Below, piece after piece: positions 1 through 7,435 of a stretch of 54,720 nucleotides of DNA (position 1 is the stretch's first letter; each line of letters opens with the position of its first letter). Source of the DNA: Opitutus sp. (GTDB lineage: Bacteria; Verrucomicrobiota; Verrucomicrobiia; Opitutales; Opitutaceae); the NCBI GenBank assembly GCA_009695305.1, contig SIBG01000017.1, positions 1 through 54,720 on the forward strand. The letters are read 5' to 3'. The position numbers and the translations under genes were made by a program. The notes beneath the pieces were generated by a model. The model searched no databases, was not told where the DNA came from, and saw only the letters and a program-made list of their open reading frames with translations.

Positions 1-145
1 CGACAGCGCGTGCGGTGAACGGCCACGGAAAGCCGGATGCGGGAAAACCGCCTGTCCGGTTTGATGAGGGGCGGGGAGTTCCGCGGAGCACTGACAACTG
101 CGGTCGGTTTAAGCTTCATGCGTGAACTCTCTGCCTACTCTACTC
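1..145 (+). mobile_element. Probable group II intron 3'-end relic (domain V-like hairpin)
   Basis: Positions 30-62 can fold as a group II intron domain V: the AAGCCGGA arm pairs with TCCGGTTT, an inner GCGG/CCGC stem is closed by a GAAA-type loop, and an AGC triad sits at the base of the 5' arm. The CTACTCTACTC at about 135-145 resembles the pyrimidine-rich intron 3' end. No intron-encoded reverse transcriptase is visible because the window starts here. A related but degenerate copy lies at 41529-41610. Assignment rests on resemblance to the domain V consensus. Confidence 0.5.
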
Positions 146-237
146 AAAATATTTCCGAGCTTCATTCGGTTGCGGCGGAGCCGAGCCAGAATCTCTGGGA
201 ACGCTGTGACCCTCCGTGCCCTCGGTGGCGAGATCGG

Positions 238-1533
238 TCATGTTTGGGTGGAAGCGGGCGTGGTCCGGCAGGGCAGCGTGAGTTCGGCGCGCAGACCGCC
301 TTCGGGCGGCGTGTGGAGTTCGAGTTTCGCGGAGGTGCCATGGAGGGCTTGAAGGCGGGCCTCGGTGTTCGCGAGGCCGATGCCGCGACGCGCGACGCCC
401 TGGCCACTCGCGAGGCCGACGCCGTCGTCGGCGACGGTGAGACGAAGCGTGCCGCCTTCGCGCCGCGCGGAGATGGTGATGGTGCCCGGCGCGCTGCGCG
501 GCTCGAGGCCGTGGCGGACGGCGTTTTCGGCGAGCGGCTGGAGCACGAAAGTCGGCACCAACGCGCTCGTCGCGGCGGGCTCGATGGCGCGCACGATGCG
601 GAGGCGATCGCCGAGGCGCGTCTGCTCGATGGCGAGGTAGCAGTCGAGGAGTTCGAGTTCGCGGGCGAGGGGGACTTCGTGAGCGGTGGTGAGGAGCGAG
701 AGGCGGAGGAGTTCGCTGAGGTCGCCGATCAACTCGTCCGCGGCGTTGGCGTCGCGGTGGACGAGGGTGGAGATCGCGTTGAGCGTGTTGAAGAGAAAGT
801 GTGGCTGGAGTTGGAGGCGGAGGGCGTCGAGCTTGGCCTGGTTGAGCCCGGCCTCGAGCACGAGGGCCTGCCGGTCGCGATCCTGCGCGCGGCGGTAATA
901 GGCGGCGGCGTGCGCGGCGGTGACGAGGAGGAGGTAGATGGGGATGCTGAGATTCGCGCGGGAGAACAGCGGGCCGAAACCGCCGGGTCCCGGGCCGCGC
1001 GGTCCACCGAGGCCGCCGGGGCCACCGCGCTTGCCCCCCCGGGGAAACCCGCCACGCGGCCCGCCACGGGGGACGTCAACTCCATCCTCGCGGAAAAAAT
1101 CCGGCCGCTCGCCCCGTGAAAAATCGGGTCGCCCGCCGCGCAGGGCGTTCGGGGGACCGTCGCGGGGCACGGGCGTGAGGCCGGCGAGGGCGCCCCGTTC
1201 AAACAGCAGCTCGGTGGTGGCGTTGATCGCCACGAAGCTCGCGGCGCACGCGACGAGATGGACCGGGAGGCTGCGCCAGAGCCGGCCGGCCTCGAGGGGG
1301 AATCGGCCGGCGAGCCAGAGCACGGCGGGGGCGAGGACGAGCCACGGCAGCCAGTTGAGCGCGGAGAGTCGGAGCGCGTTGGCCCACGGGAACGACGCGG
1401 TGAACACCAGCTGCGCCGCAAAGAGCGAGAAGACCACGGCCCAGATGCCCACGAGCAACGCGAGGCGGGCGAAGAGCGAGCCGAGGCGGTGGAGGGCGGG
1501 AGTGCGCACAGGGATGGGTTTTGAAGCGGACAT
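238..1533 (-). CDS. LytS/YehU-type sensor histidine kinase
   Basis: A membrane sensor kinase of about 431 residues. The N-terminal half has hydrophobic segments, then an unusual Arg/Gly/Pro-rich stretch (about 960-1160) before a last membrane segment (LSIPIYLLLVTAAHAAAYY). The His_kinase domain carries the phospho-acceptor in LQPHFLFNTLN, followed by an HATPase region with LAENAVRHGL (N box) and ADDGVGL (G box). The frame is also open to a TTG at 1545, but ATG 1533 is preferred. These kinases normally pair with a LytTR response regulator. The kinase stop overlaps an ATG in ATGA form (239-241), as if a partner once followed, but that frame closes after 33 codons without receiver features. Confidence 0.85.
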   Translation of the reverse strand: MSASKPIPVRTPALHRLGSLFARLALLVGIWAVVFSLFAAQLVFTASFPWANALRLSALNWLPWLVLAPAVLWLAGRFPLEAGRLWRSLPVHLVACAASFVAINATTELLFERGALAGLTPVPRDGPPNALRGGRPDFSRGERPDFFREDGVDVPRGGPRGGFPRGGKRGGPGGLGGPRGPGPGGFGPLFSRANLSIPIYLLLVTAAHAAAYYRRAQDRDRQALVLEAGLNQAKLDALRLQLQPHFLFNTLNAISTLVHRDANAADELIGDLSELLRLSLLTTAHEVPLARELELLDCYLAIEQTRLGDRLRIVRAIEPAATSALVPTFVLQPLAENAVRHGLEPRSAPGTITISARREGGTLRLTVADDGVGLASGQGVARRGIGLANTEARLQALHGTSAKLELHTPPEGGLRAELTLPCRTTPASTQT

Positions 1534-1593
1534 CGAGGGATTCAACGCTGAAAGCGTGACTGGAAGTGCGACGCGGTGCGCGGGGCAAAGTTG

Positions 1594-1633
1594 GAAAATA
1601 AAACGGCGCCCGCGAAATTCTCCGCGGGCGCCG
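1594..1633 (-). terminator. Rho-independent terminator of the repeat-protein gene
   Basis: A perfect 11-bp stem (1604-1614 with 1623-1633) with an 8-base loop. Read on the minus strand it is followed by TTTTATTTT. It lies 45 bases past the stop of the 142-residue secreted repeat protein. Confidence 0.85.
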
Positions 1634-1677
1634 ACCCACGCCTCGTTGCGGATAGGCCAAAAACCGTGCGGCGGAAA

Positions 1678-2106
1678 TTAGTCGCCAGCCGCCGGATGGC
1701 CGGGACTGCGGCTAGGACCGTGCGGCAGTGGCGGGAGCACGGTGCCGTCTGGCAACGTGATGGAGCCGTCGGCGTTGGGTGGGACCACGGTGCCATCGGG
1801 CAGGACGATCGAACCATCGCTGTAGACCGGCGGCAGGACGATCGTGCCGTCCGACAGGGTGATGGAGCCGTCGGCGTTGCGGATCGGTGGCCGCCGCACG
1901 ATCCGCCCATCGGGCAGTGTGATGGTGCCGTCGTCGCTGGGGGTGACGACGGTGCCATCGCGGAGGGTGATGGTGCCGTCGGCGTTGAGCGCGGGCGGTT
2001 GGTGTCGGGGCCCGCGGTAGTCGGACCGGCTTTGGGCAAAGGCGGACGCGCCGGCCGAGAGGGCGAGCGCGGCGGTGAATAACGCGAAACGAAGCGAGGT
2101 CTTCAT
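1678..2106 (-). CDS. Secreted short-repeat protein (DGTITLPDGT repeats)
   Basis: A 142-residue protein with a clear signal peptide (MKTSLRFALFTAALALSAG, cleavage near ASAFAQ). The mature part is almost entirely repeats built on NADGSITLPDGTVV, about seven units with cores such as DGTITLRDGT, DGTITLPDGR, DGSITLSDGT and DGSIVLPDGT, ending in a Pro/Ser tail. The spacing of Gly, Ile/Leu and Asp suggests stacked beta turns and possibly metal binding, but this is inference. I recognise no named family. It is transcribed away from the ECF sigma gene and ends at a strong terminator, so it is monocistronic. Confidence 0.75.
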   Translation of the reverse strand: MKTSLRFALFTAALALSAGASAFAQSRSDYRGPRHQPPALNADGTITLRDGTVVTPSDDGTITLPDGRIVRRPPIRNADGSITLSDGTIVLPPVYSDGSIVLPDGTVVPPNADGSITLPDGTVLPPLPHGPSRSPGHPAAGD

Positions 2107-2479
2107 GAGGAGTTTGAGTTTTGTTTTTTGTCGGGTGAAATCCGCCGGAGTGGCGGGGTTTCATCTGGCCGTAGTGATAGCGGCTGGACGCACTCCGCCG
2201 ATCCTTCCGGGACGAAGGCCGGGAAAAAGGTTGTGAGGTCGCCGTCGCGAGGGGCGGGCAGGCAGGCGGGCCCGGGGTAGCCCGCCGCGTGAGCAGCGGG
2301 AGGGGCGGGCGGGGAGCGGCCAATGGGCAGGGGAATCCCTGCGCCCACGCGCCGGGCGACGGCGATCCCGAGCGTTTGCGAATGGAGTTCATCACCGGGG
2401 ATCCGCCTTCCATCCCTTTTTTCGGTGGGTTCGTCCCAAGTGGGTTGGTCGGGCCGGCGGCGAGGCCTCTTGTCGGGTT
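2107..2479. other. Intergenic region between divergent repeat-protein and sigma-factor genes
   Basis: I see no convincing gene in this 370-base divergent region. The open frames on either strand lack protein-like composition. A hairpin (GAAATCCGCC with GGCGGGGTTTC, 2137-2162) lies in the leader of the minus-strand repeat-protein gene. Promoters for both flanking genes must lie here, but no convincing -35/-10 pair could be assigned. Confidence 0.4.
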
Positions 2480-3160
2480 GTGCATCACGCCTCAATTGCC
2501 CCTGCGTCGTCCTCTGCGTCCACCGAGCTGCCGGATTCGGCGGGCCCGGCCGAGCCGGGGGTAACGCCCGAACGCGCGGAGCTGATCGCCCTCGTCACGC
2601 GCGCGCAGGCGGGCGACCTCGAGGCGCAGTCCGAGCTGGTGCGGCGCTACACGGCGCGCATCGCCGGATTTGTGCGGCCGATCATCACGCAGCCGAGCGC
2701 AGTCGAGGACGTGGTGCAGATGGTGTTTATCAAGATGATCCGCCGGCTGGAGTTGCTGCGCGATCCCCGGGTGTTTGAGTCGTGGCTGTTTTCGCTGTCG
2801 CACAATACCGCGGTGGATTTCATCCGTCGCCGCCGCTGCCGGCCGGTCGCGCTCGCGGGAGAGCACGAGCTGGAGCAACTGCCCGACCCGAGCAGCCCGG
2901 GAACGGTGGAGGAAATCATGGAGGCCCTCGCAGTCGCCCTGACCCGCCTGAGCCCGCGGGACCGGAAGTTGGTGACGCTGATCGTGCAGGGAAACAGCTA
3001 TCAGACGGCGGCCGCGCGCGAGGGCCTGAGCGTCGGCGCGGTCAAGGTGCGGTTGAATCGCGTGCGGCCGTTTTTGCGCGTGAGCGTGGGCAGCGCGATC
3101 GGCCTGCTGCCGTCCGTCACGAAATGGCGGCCGCCGCCCCGCTCCCGCCTGGCGGCGTGA
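2480..3160 (+). CDS. ECF-type RNA polymerase sigma factor
   Basis: About 226 residues from a GTG start; the first 35 residues are low-complexity, so the true start could be further in. Sigma region 2 is visible from LVRRYTARIAGFV through EDVVQMVFIKMIRRLE and ESWLFSLSHNTAVDFIRRRR (the -10 recognition helix area). Region 4 runs from LSPRDRKLVTLIVQGNSYQ to LSVGAVKVRLNRVRPFLR, a helix-turn-helix for -35 recognition. No anti-sigma gene is adjacent: upstream is the divergent repeat-protein gene and downstream a convergent PLP enzyme, so its trigger and regulon cannot be read from context. Confidence 0.88.
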   Translation: MHHASIAPASSSASTELPDSAGPAEPGVTPERAELIALVTRAQAGDLEAQSELVRRYTARIAGFVRPIITQPSAVEDVVQMVFIKMIRRLELLRDPRVFESWLFSLSHNTAVDFIRRRRCRPVALAGEHELEQLPDPSSPGTVEEIMEALAVALTRLSPRDRKLVTLIVQGNSYQTAAAREGLSVGAVKVRLNRVRPFLRVSVGSAIGLLPSVTKWRPPPRSRLAA

Positions 3161-3185
3161 AAGGGGCGACGGCGGCGCCGCCCGG

Positions 3186-4973
3186 TCAGCTGCTGGTGAA
3201 GCGCGGTTGCGCGGCGGCGTGGCGGCGGTGGATGTCGAGGTAGGTTTCGTCGACGAGCCGATCGACGGCGGGGCCATCGAGAAACTTGTTGGTGAAGCCG
3301 GGCACGTCGGCGTCGATCGCCAGCCGCGCGGTGGCGAGAAAATCCCGGATGAGCTCACGCGGATCCTCGTCGCCGACCGCCAGGCGGATCGTCGTCGGCG
3401 TGATCCCGGCGGCCGCGAGCGCCTCGGCGCCGAGCTCGCTGTGCGAAGTGAGCGCGGGGCAGAGGATGACGGTATTGCTCTGTCCCAGGGAAACCTGGTG
3501 GCCAAACATCGGCGCGAGCGAATCAAAGAAGCGCTCGAACGTCATGCGCGTTAAGCCGGCTCCCTCGAAATCAATCGTGAAGAGCGGCGCGGGGAGCCCA
3601 AGGTAACTGAGCCGCCCGCAGATTTCATGGTTGGGATCGTGTGGACTCGCCGGGCCGCTCACGTGCACGTGCGGATGGGAGGCGAGCCAGCGGGTCAGGA
3701 TGGCGGTGTTGATGCATTTTTTCAGCATCCGCATCTCCAGCGTCTTCATGCCGCTCAGCACCTCGAAGGCCTTGTCGGCGTCGAGGAACGCGCCCTTCAC
3801 GTAGTAGACGTTCCAAAACATCGTGTGCTCCCAGCCGGGCTCGCCCTTGGCCATGAACATGTCGGCGTTGCGGCCGATCACGACGCCCGCCGTGGTGTTG
3901 CCGCTGCCGGTGAGATCTTTCGTGTAACTGTGGATGACGTAGTCGGGGCGTTCGGTGGCGTCGGCGCGCTGGAGCGGGCGGACGAGGAAGGGCGTGCCGA
4001 CGGTGGCGTCGAGCATTACGACGAGACCGGCGGCGTGCGCGACGCGGCAGATGGCGGGCACGTCGAGGAACACGCCGTGGGGATTGCAGGGGCTTTCGAG
4101 CAGCACGTAGATCTCGCGACCGCGGGCCAGGCGCCCGGCGTGTTTTTTCTTGGCCGTGGCGAGCGCGCGCTCGAAGTCCGCGGCGGTGGCGCCGTCGAAA
4201 AACTCCACGCCGACATCGAGGTTGGATTTCTTCGCGAACCAGTCATGCAGCAGCTGGTAGGTGCCGCCGTAAACGTTGCGCGACGCGAGCACGATGTCCT
4301 CGTAGCCGACGAGGTGGGAGAGGGCGCCGTCGATCGCAGCCATGCCGCTGTTGAAATTCCACGCCAGATAGTCGGCGGACATCGCGCCGGCCTCGATGTC
4401 CACGATGTGGTTCGCGAGCGAGATCGAGGTGGGGTTGAGCAGCCGCGAATAAATCTCGTGGAGAAATTCGCGGCCTTGAAACGCATCGTCGATCCACTCG
4501 GTGCACGCGAAGATGTAGGTCGCGGTGCGGGTGATGACGGGATTCGCGGAGAAGATCGCGGCGACGTTGTCGAACGTCGGGTAAGGCCCCTTGGCGAGCG
4601 TGGTCGCGGGGGAGTGGCCGAGCGACTGGTGGACCTTGCGCGTGGGGTTCTGCAGGTTGTCGAGAATCTTGGCCAATTGGAACGCGAGGAATTTTTTCGC
4701 ATTGAAGAGGGCGAGGCGGTCGCCGCGCGGGAGCCGGTCGAGCTCGCGCAAGGTGACCTCCCAGAGATCGGAGAGGTCGTCGGTGGCGAGATAGAGGCGC
4801 TCGGCGAGCCGGAGCAGGGGCACGCCAACGGGCGACGCCGGGTCGATGTGAAAATGCGCGAGCTGCTCAAGCGCGAGTTCCGCCGTGGTGGCGGCCGCGG
4901 TGGTTTTGCGGCGCGGCGAAAGCAGGCGCGCGGACGGCGAGACGGCCGTCGGAGAGGTTGACGTCGTTGGCAT
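3186..4973 (-). CDS. Trans-sulfuration family PLP-dependent enzyme with N-terminal extension
   Basis: A PLP enzyme of about 595 residues in the Cys/Met metabolism family (cystathionine synthase/lyase, O-acyl-homoserine sulfhydrylase). The fold starts around residue 170 after an N-terminal extension. Landmarks are LLESPCNPHGVFLDVPAIC, VVMLDATVGTPFLVRPLQRA (Asp contacting the pyridine nitrogen) and HSYTKDLTGSGNTTAGVV, with the probable Schiff-base Lys. The C-terminal domain has FEGAGLTRMTFERFFDSL and TTIRLAVGDEDPRELI. The frame continues to TTG 4991, but ATG 4973 avoids the hairpin at 4981-5000. Typical members are about 400 residues, so the extension is notable. The substrate cannot be decided by eye. 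Confidence 0.85.
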   Translation of the reverse strand: MPTTSTSPTAVSPSARLLSPRRKTTAAATTAELALEQLAHFHIDPASPVGVPLLRLAERLYLATDDLSDLWEVTLRELDRLPRGDRLALFNAKKFLAFQLAKILDNLQNPTRKVHQSLGHSPATTLAKGPYPTFDNVAAIFSANPVITRTATYIFACTEWIDDAFQGREFLHEIYSRLLNPTSISLANHIVDIEAGAMSADYLAWNFNSGMAAIDGALSHLVGYEDIVLASRNVYGGTYQLLHDWFAKKSNLDVGVEFFDGATAADFERALATAKKKHAGRLARGREIYVLLESPCNPHGVFLDVPAICRVAHAAGLVVMLDATVGTPFLVRPLQRADATERPDYVIHSYTKDLTGSGNTTAGVVIGRNADMFMAKGEPGWEHTMFWNVYYVKGAFLDADKAFEVLSGMKTLEMRMLKKCINTAILTRWLASHPHVHVSGPASPHDPNHEICGRLSYLGLPAPLFTIDFEGAGLTRMTFERFFDSLAPMFGHQVSLGQSNTVILCPALTSHSELGAEALAAAGITPTTIRLAVGDEDPRELIRDFLATARLAIDADVPGFTNKFLDGPAVDRLVDETYLDIHRRHAAAQPRFTSS

Positions 4974-4980
4974 GCCGCGA

Positions 4981-5000
4981 GGGTGGGCCAACGCCCACCC
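4981..5000. repeat. Perfect 8-bp inverted repeat (GGGTGGGC/GCCCACCC)
   Basis: A hairpin with a CAAC loop between the amidotransferase stop (5010) and the PLP-enzyme ATG (4973) on the minus strand. It lacks a U tract, so it is more likely a short palindromic dispersed repeat than a terminator. It would sit in the leader of the PLP-enzyme mRNA. Confidence 0.6.
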
Positions 5001-5009
5001 GGTGCAAAC

Positions 5010-5723
5010 TCAACCGCGCGCAGCGATGGCGCGGACGAAGTCCGCGACGAGCGGTGGCACCTCGCCGCGCAACGCGGCGCGCTCGGGTTGGAAAAGCGTG
5101 CCGACGAAAAATGGGTGAATGGTGGCGGGCAATTCGGCCGCGCGCACTTCGTCGTTTTCATCGAATGCCGTGAAGCGCAGGCCGGCGCGCTCGAGCGTGG
5201 CGCGGTGCGCGGGATTGAGGCCGTAGCTGCAGTGGTAGCCTTCGTGCGCGTCGTCGCGGCCGTAGGCGGAGCGGATGAGCGAACCGGGTGCGATGCGGAT
5301 CGGGCCGGTTTTTTCGACGAGCGAACAACTGAGCGGTGCGACGACGAGGGTGTCGCCGTGAGGATTGGTCTCCGCGTGGTCGGCCTCGGCGAGGCCGGCG
5401 ACATTGCGCGCGAATTCAATGAGGGCGTGTTGGAAACCGCCGCAGGTGCCGAGGAAGGGGCGGTGGGTTTCGCGGGCGAAGCGGACGGCGGCGAGGGCGC
5501 CGGCTTCGTTTTCGTAGGGGCTGGCAGGGACGAGCCACACGGCGGAGAAGGTGGCGAGGTCGCGGGGAGCGTCGGTGAGATCGCGGGTGGCGATCCACTG
5601 CCACGTGAGGCGGGAGGCGGACGGTGTGGCGGCGCGGGCGAGTTCGAGCGCGAGCGGGATGGCGCGGTGGGCGGAGACCTCAGGCGAGTAATCGCCGACG
5701 AGAGCGAGGAGGGGAGCTGGCAT
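5010..5723 (-). CDS. CTP synthase C-terminal-like class I glutamine amidotransferase
   Basis: About 237 residues resembling only the glutaminase domain of CTP synthase. MPAPLLALVGDYSPEV is the N terminus; the nucleophile Cys lies in FLGTCGGFQHALIEFARNV; YHCSYGLNPAH follows; and FFVGTLFQPERAAL stands where CTP synthases have the FHPE catalytic His-Glu. Gln therefore replaces the triad His, so activity may be altered. This matches the family named CTP synthase C-terminal region-related (seleno)protein, here with Cys rather than selenocysteine. The frame extends to 5879, but that extension reads through a fossil of the EamA 3' end, so ATG 5723 is the start. Role unknown. Confidence 0.75.
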   Translation of the reverse strand: MPAPLLALVGDYSPEVSAHRAIPLALELARAATPSASRLTWQWIATRDLTDAPRDLATFSAVWLVPASPYENEAGALAAVRFARETHRPFLGTCGGFQHALIEFARNVAGLAEADHAETNPHGDTLVVAPLSCSLVEKTGPIRIAPGSLIRSAYGRDDAHEGYHCSYGLNPAHRATLERAGLRFTAFDENDEVRAAELPATIHPFFVGTLFQPERAALRGEVPPLVADFVRAIAARG

Positions 5724-5730
5724 GGCGGTA

Positions 5731-5789
5731 GCGGGCCTTGTTTTTTGCACCGTGATGATCGCGACGGCGGTGACGATGATCGCGAAGGC
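5731..5789 (-). repeat. Fossil copy of the EamA gene 3' end
   Basis: These 59 bases match 6395-6453, the last coding part of the EamA exporter gene, with about four differences and in the same orientation. The minus-strand frame still reads AIIVTAVAIITVQKT. The two copies flank the toxin-antitoxin segment as direct repeats. Confidence 0.8.
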
Positions 5790-5859
5790 GTAGTTGCGAC
5801 GCGAGCGGTCGTTTTCCCGGTCTGGTGCTTGGCCGAGCCTTCGGGAAACTCGGTCCATC

Positions 5860-6132
5860 ATGAAGACTTTCAAGATCATCGTGGAAAAGCAGGCCGATGG
5901 ATATGTCGCCTATCCGGTCGACGTCGCACGGAGCGTGAATCCCATGAACGCAACGCTCCAGTATCTAACTGATCAGGCCGGGCAAAGAACCACCGTGGTG
6001 CTTCCGCTCTCGGACTACGAAAAGCTCATCAAGGATTTGGCAGACTTGGCAGTGGTGGCGGAACGGCGCGAGGAGCCCACCGTTTCCCACGAGCGATTCA
6101 AAGCTGAGTTGAAGTGGGATGGCCGCCTTTAG
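5860..6132 (+). CDS. Chimeric antitoxin: HicB-like head joined to Phd/RelB-like antitoxin
   Basis: From ATG 5860 the frame encodes 90 residues. The first 20 (MKTFKIIVEKQADGYVAYPV) look like the start of a HicB antitoxin. The match then stops, and after a short linker the sequence becomes MNATLQYLTDQAGQRTTVVL..., a Phd/RelB-type antitoxin ending ERFKAELKWDGRL. An internal ATG at 5944, preceded by GGAG, would yield a normal 62-residue antitoxin and is probably the functional start. The last 14 bases overlap the RelE-like toxin frame, as is usual in toxin-antitoxin operons. The HicB part appears to be a leftover of another locus fused in frame. Confidence 0.7.
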   Translation: MKTFKIIVEKQADGYVAYPVDVARSVNPMNATLQYLTDQAGQRTTVVLPLSDYEKLIKDLADLAVVAERREEPTVSHERFKAELKWDGRL

Positions 6133-6382
6133 CCTCGAATGGCGCAGCTCCACGAGGAAGGATCGGCGCAAGCTGCCGTCCCACGAGATCGCGCGCATTC
6201 TCACGGAAGTTGAGTTGCTGGCGGGCGAGCCGTATCCGCACGGGAGTGAAAAACTCGCCGGCTCGGAGCACACCTAGCGCATCCGTCTTGGTGACTATCG
6301 GGTGGTTTATGAGGTGCTGACGTTGTCCAAACTCGTGGTGATCCAACGCGTCAGGCACCGCAAAGACGTCTATCAGCCCTAA
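6119..6382 (+). pseudogene. RelE/ParE-family toxin interrupted by an amber codon
   Basis: The frame starting at ATG 6119 reads MAAFSLEWRSSTRKDRRKLP and continues to KLAGSEHT, then meets TAG at 6275-6277 (codon 53). It resumes in the same frame as RIRLGDYRVVYEVLTLSKLV... and ends at TAA 6380-6382 (87 codons). RelE-family toxins usually carry Tyr in this SEH-(T/S)-Y-RIR-GDYRV context, so a single TAC or TAT to TAG change explains it. The second half holds the catalytic Arg/His region, so the truncated product should be inactive. The final TAA overlaps the stop of the convergent EamA gene. Confidence 0.85.
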
Positions 6383-7323
6383 CGCACGGTCGGGGCGGGC
6401 TTGGTTTTCTGCACCGTGATGATCGCGACGGCGGTGACGATGATCGCGGAGGCAATGAGCGTGCGGGAACTGATGGGCTCATGGAGCAGGAGCCAGCCGA
6501 GGAAGACCGCGACGACAGGATTGACGTAGGCGTAGGTGGCGACGCGCGCGGGCGGGCTGTGTTTCATCAACCACACGAACGTGGAAAATCCGATGAGCGA
6601 GCCGGCGCCGATGAGATAGGCGAAGGCGACCCACGCGCGTGGGGCGATGGCGGCGAGGTTGAGCGCCGTAAAATCGCCGTGGATCAATGCGGCGAGCGTG
6701 AGCGCGGCGCCGCCGCCGAGCATCTGAAGCGACGACGCGAGAAACGGCTCGGCGCCGTGCTTCGAGTGGCGCGAGTAGATCGAGCCGACGCCCCACGACG
6801 CGCAGCCGAGGAGAATCGCGATGACTCCGGGGAAACTCAACCCGCCGGACGAAGCGTTTTCCCACGGGGCGGCGAGCCACGTGACGCCGGCGAAACCGAG
6901 GAGGAGGGCGCCGGACGTGACGGCACTCGGACGCGCGCCGCCGGGCCAGGCCCACTCGGTGAGCACGATGAAGAGCGGGCTCACGCCGATGAGGAGGGCG
7001 GTGATGCCCGACGGGACAAATTGCTCGGCCCAGACGACGGCACCGTTGCCGCCGAGGAGGAGGAAAGTGCCGATGATGGCGTTGGCGCGCCACTGCGGTG
7101 CGGTGGGCCACGACGCACCGCGGAATTTGAGCCAGGCGAACAGCAGGGCGCCCGCGATGAGGAACCGCACGCCGGCCATGAGGAACGGCGGCATCGTCTC
7201 GACCGCCACGCGGATGCCGAGATAGGTGCTGCCCCAAATCAGGTAGATCGCGGTGAAGGCGAGAACGAGGGCGGTGCGGGACGGGGCGGCGGGAGCGGAA
7301 GGGGGAATCTTGAAATCGGACAT
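6379..7323 (-). CDS. EamA/DMT-superfamily exporter (YedA-like)
   Basis: A 314-residue integral membrane protein with about ten hydrophobic segments in two homologous halves. The first half starts TAIYLIWGSTYLGIRVAVET, a hallmark of EamA transporters related to YedA and RhtA. PPFLMAGVRFLIAGALLF, LLLGGNGAVVWAEQFVPSG and YAYVNPVVAVFLGWLLLHEP also fit. The family exports amino acids, metabolites or drugs; the substrate is unknown. It is monocistronic and convergent with the broken toxin gene, their stop codons overlapping. Its 3' end is duplicated at 5731-5789. Confidence 0.9.
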   Translation of the reverse strand: MSDFKIPPSAPAAPSRTALVLAFTAIYLIWGSTYLGIRVAVETMPPFLMAGVRFLIAGALLFAWLKFRGASWPTAPQWRANAIIGTFLLLGGNGAVVWAEQFVPSGITALLIGVSPLFIVLTEWAWPGGARPSAVTSGALLLGFAGVTWLAAPWENASSGGLSFPGVIAILLGCASWGVGSIYSRHSKHGAEPFLASSLQMLGGGAALTLAALIHGDFTALNLAAIAPRAWVAFAYLIGAGSLIGFSTFVWLMKHSPPARVATYAYVNPVVAVFLGWLLLHEPISSRTLIASAIIVTAVAIITVQKTKPAPTVR

Positions 7324-7435
7324 CTGGAATTTGGAATCTGGGAATTCCGGAGAATGGAGCGAGAGGGAGGCGGTCGTGAAGACGCTTGAAAGGTTGAAGA
7401 TGAAATGAGCGGGTGCGGGCGATGAGTTCAGCTCT

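Noticed and set aside
140..241. Truncated response regulator after the kinase
   Set aside because: The 33-codon frame has no receiver-like sequence, so it is recorded only as a finding, not a gene.
2103..2495. 130-codon minus-strand frame in the divergent gap
   Set aside because: Composition is Arg/Pro-rich and unlike a protein; it overlaps the sigma-factor start and the repeat-protein leader.
4974..5009. SAM riboswitch upstream of the trans-sulfuration enzyme
   Set aside because: Only 36 bases lie between genes and hold a simple palindrome; no riboswitch core is present.
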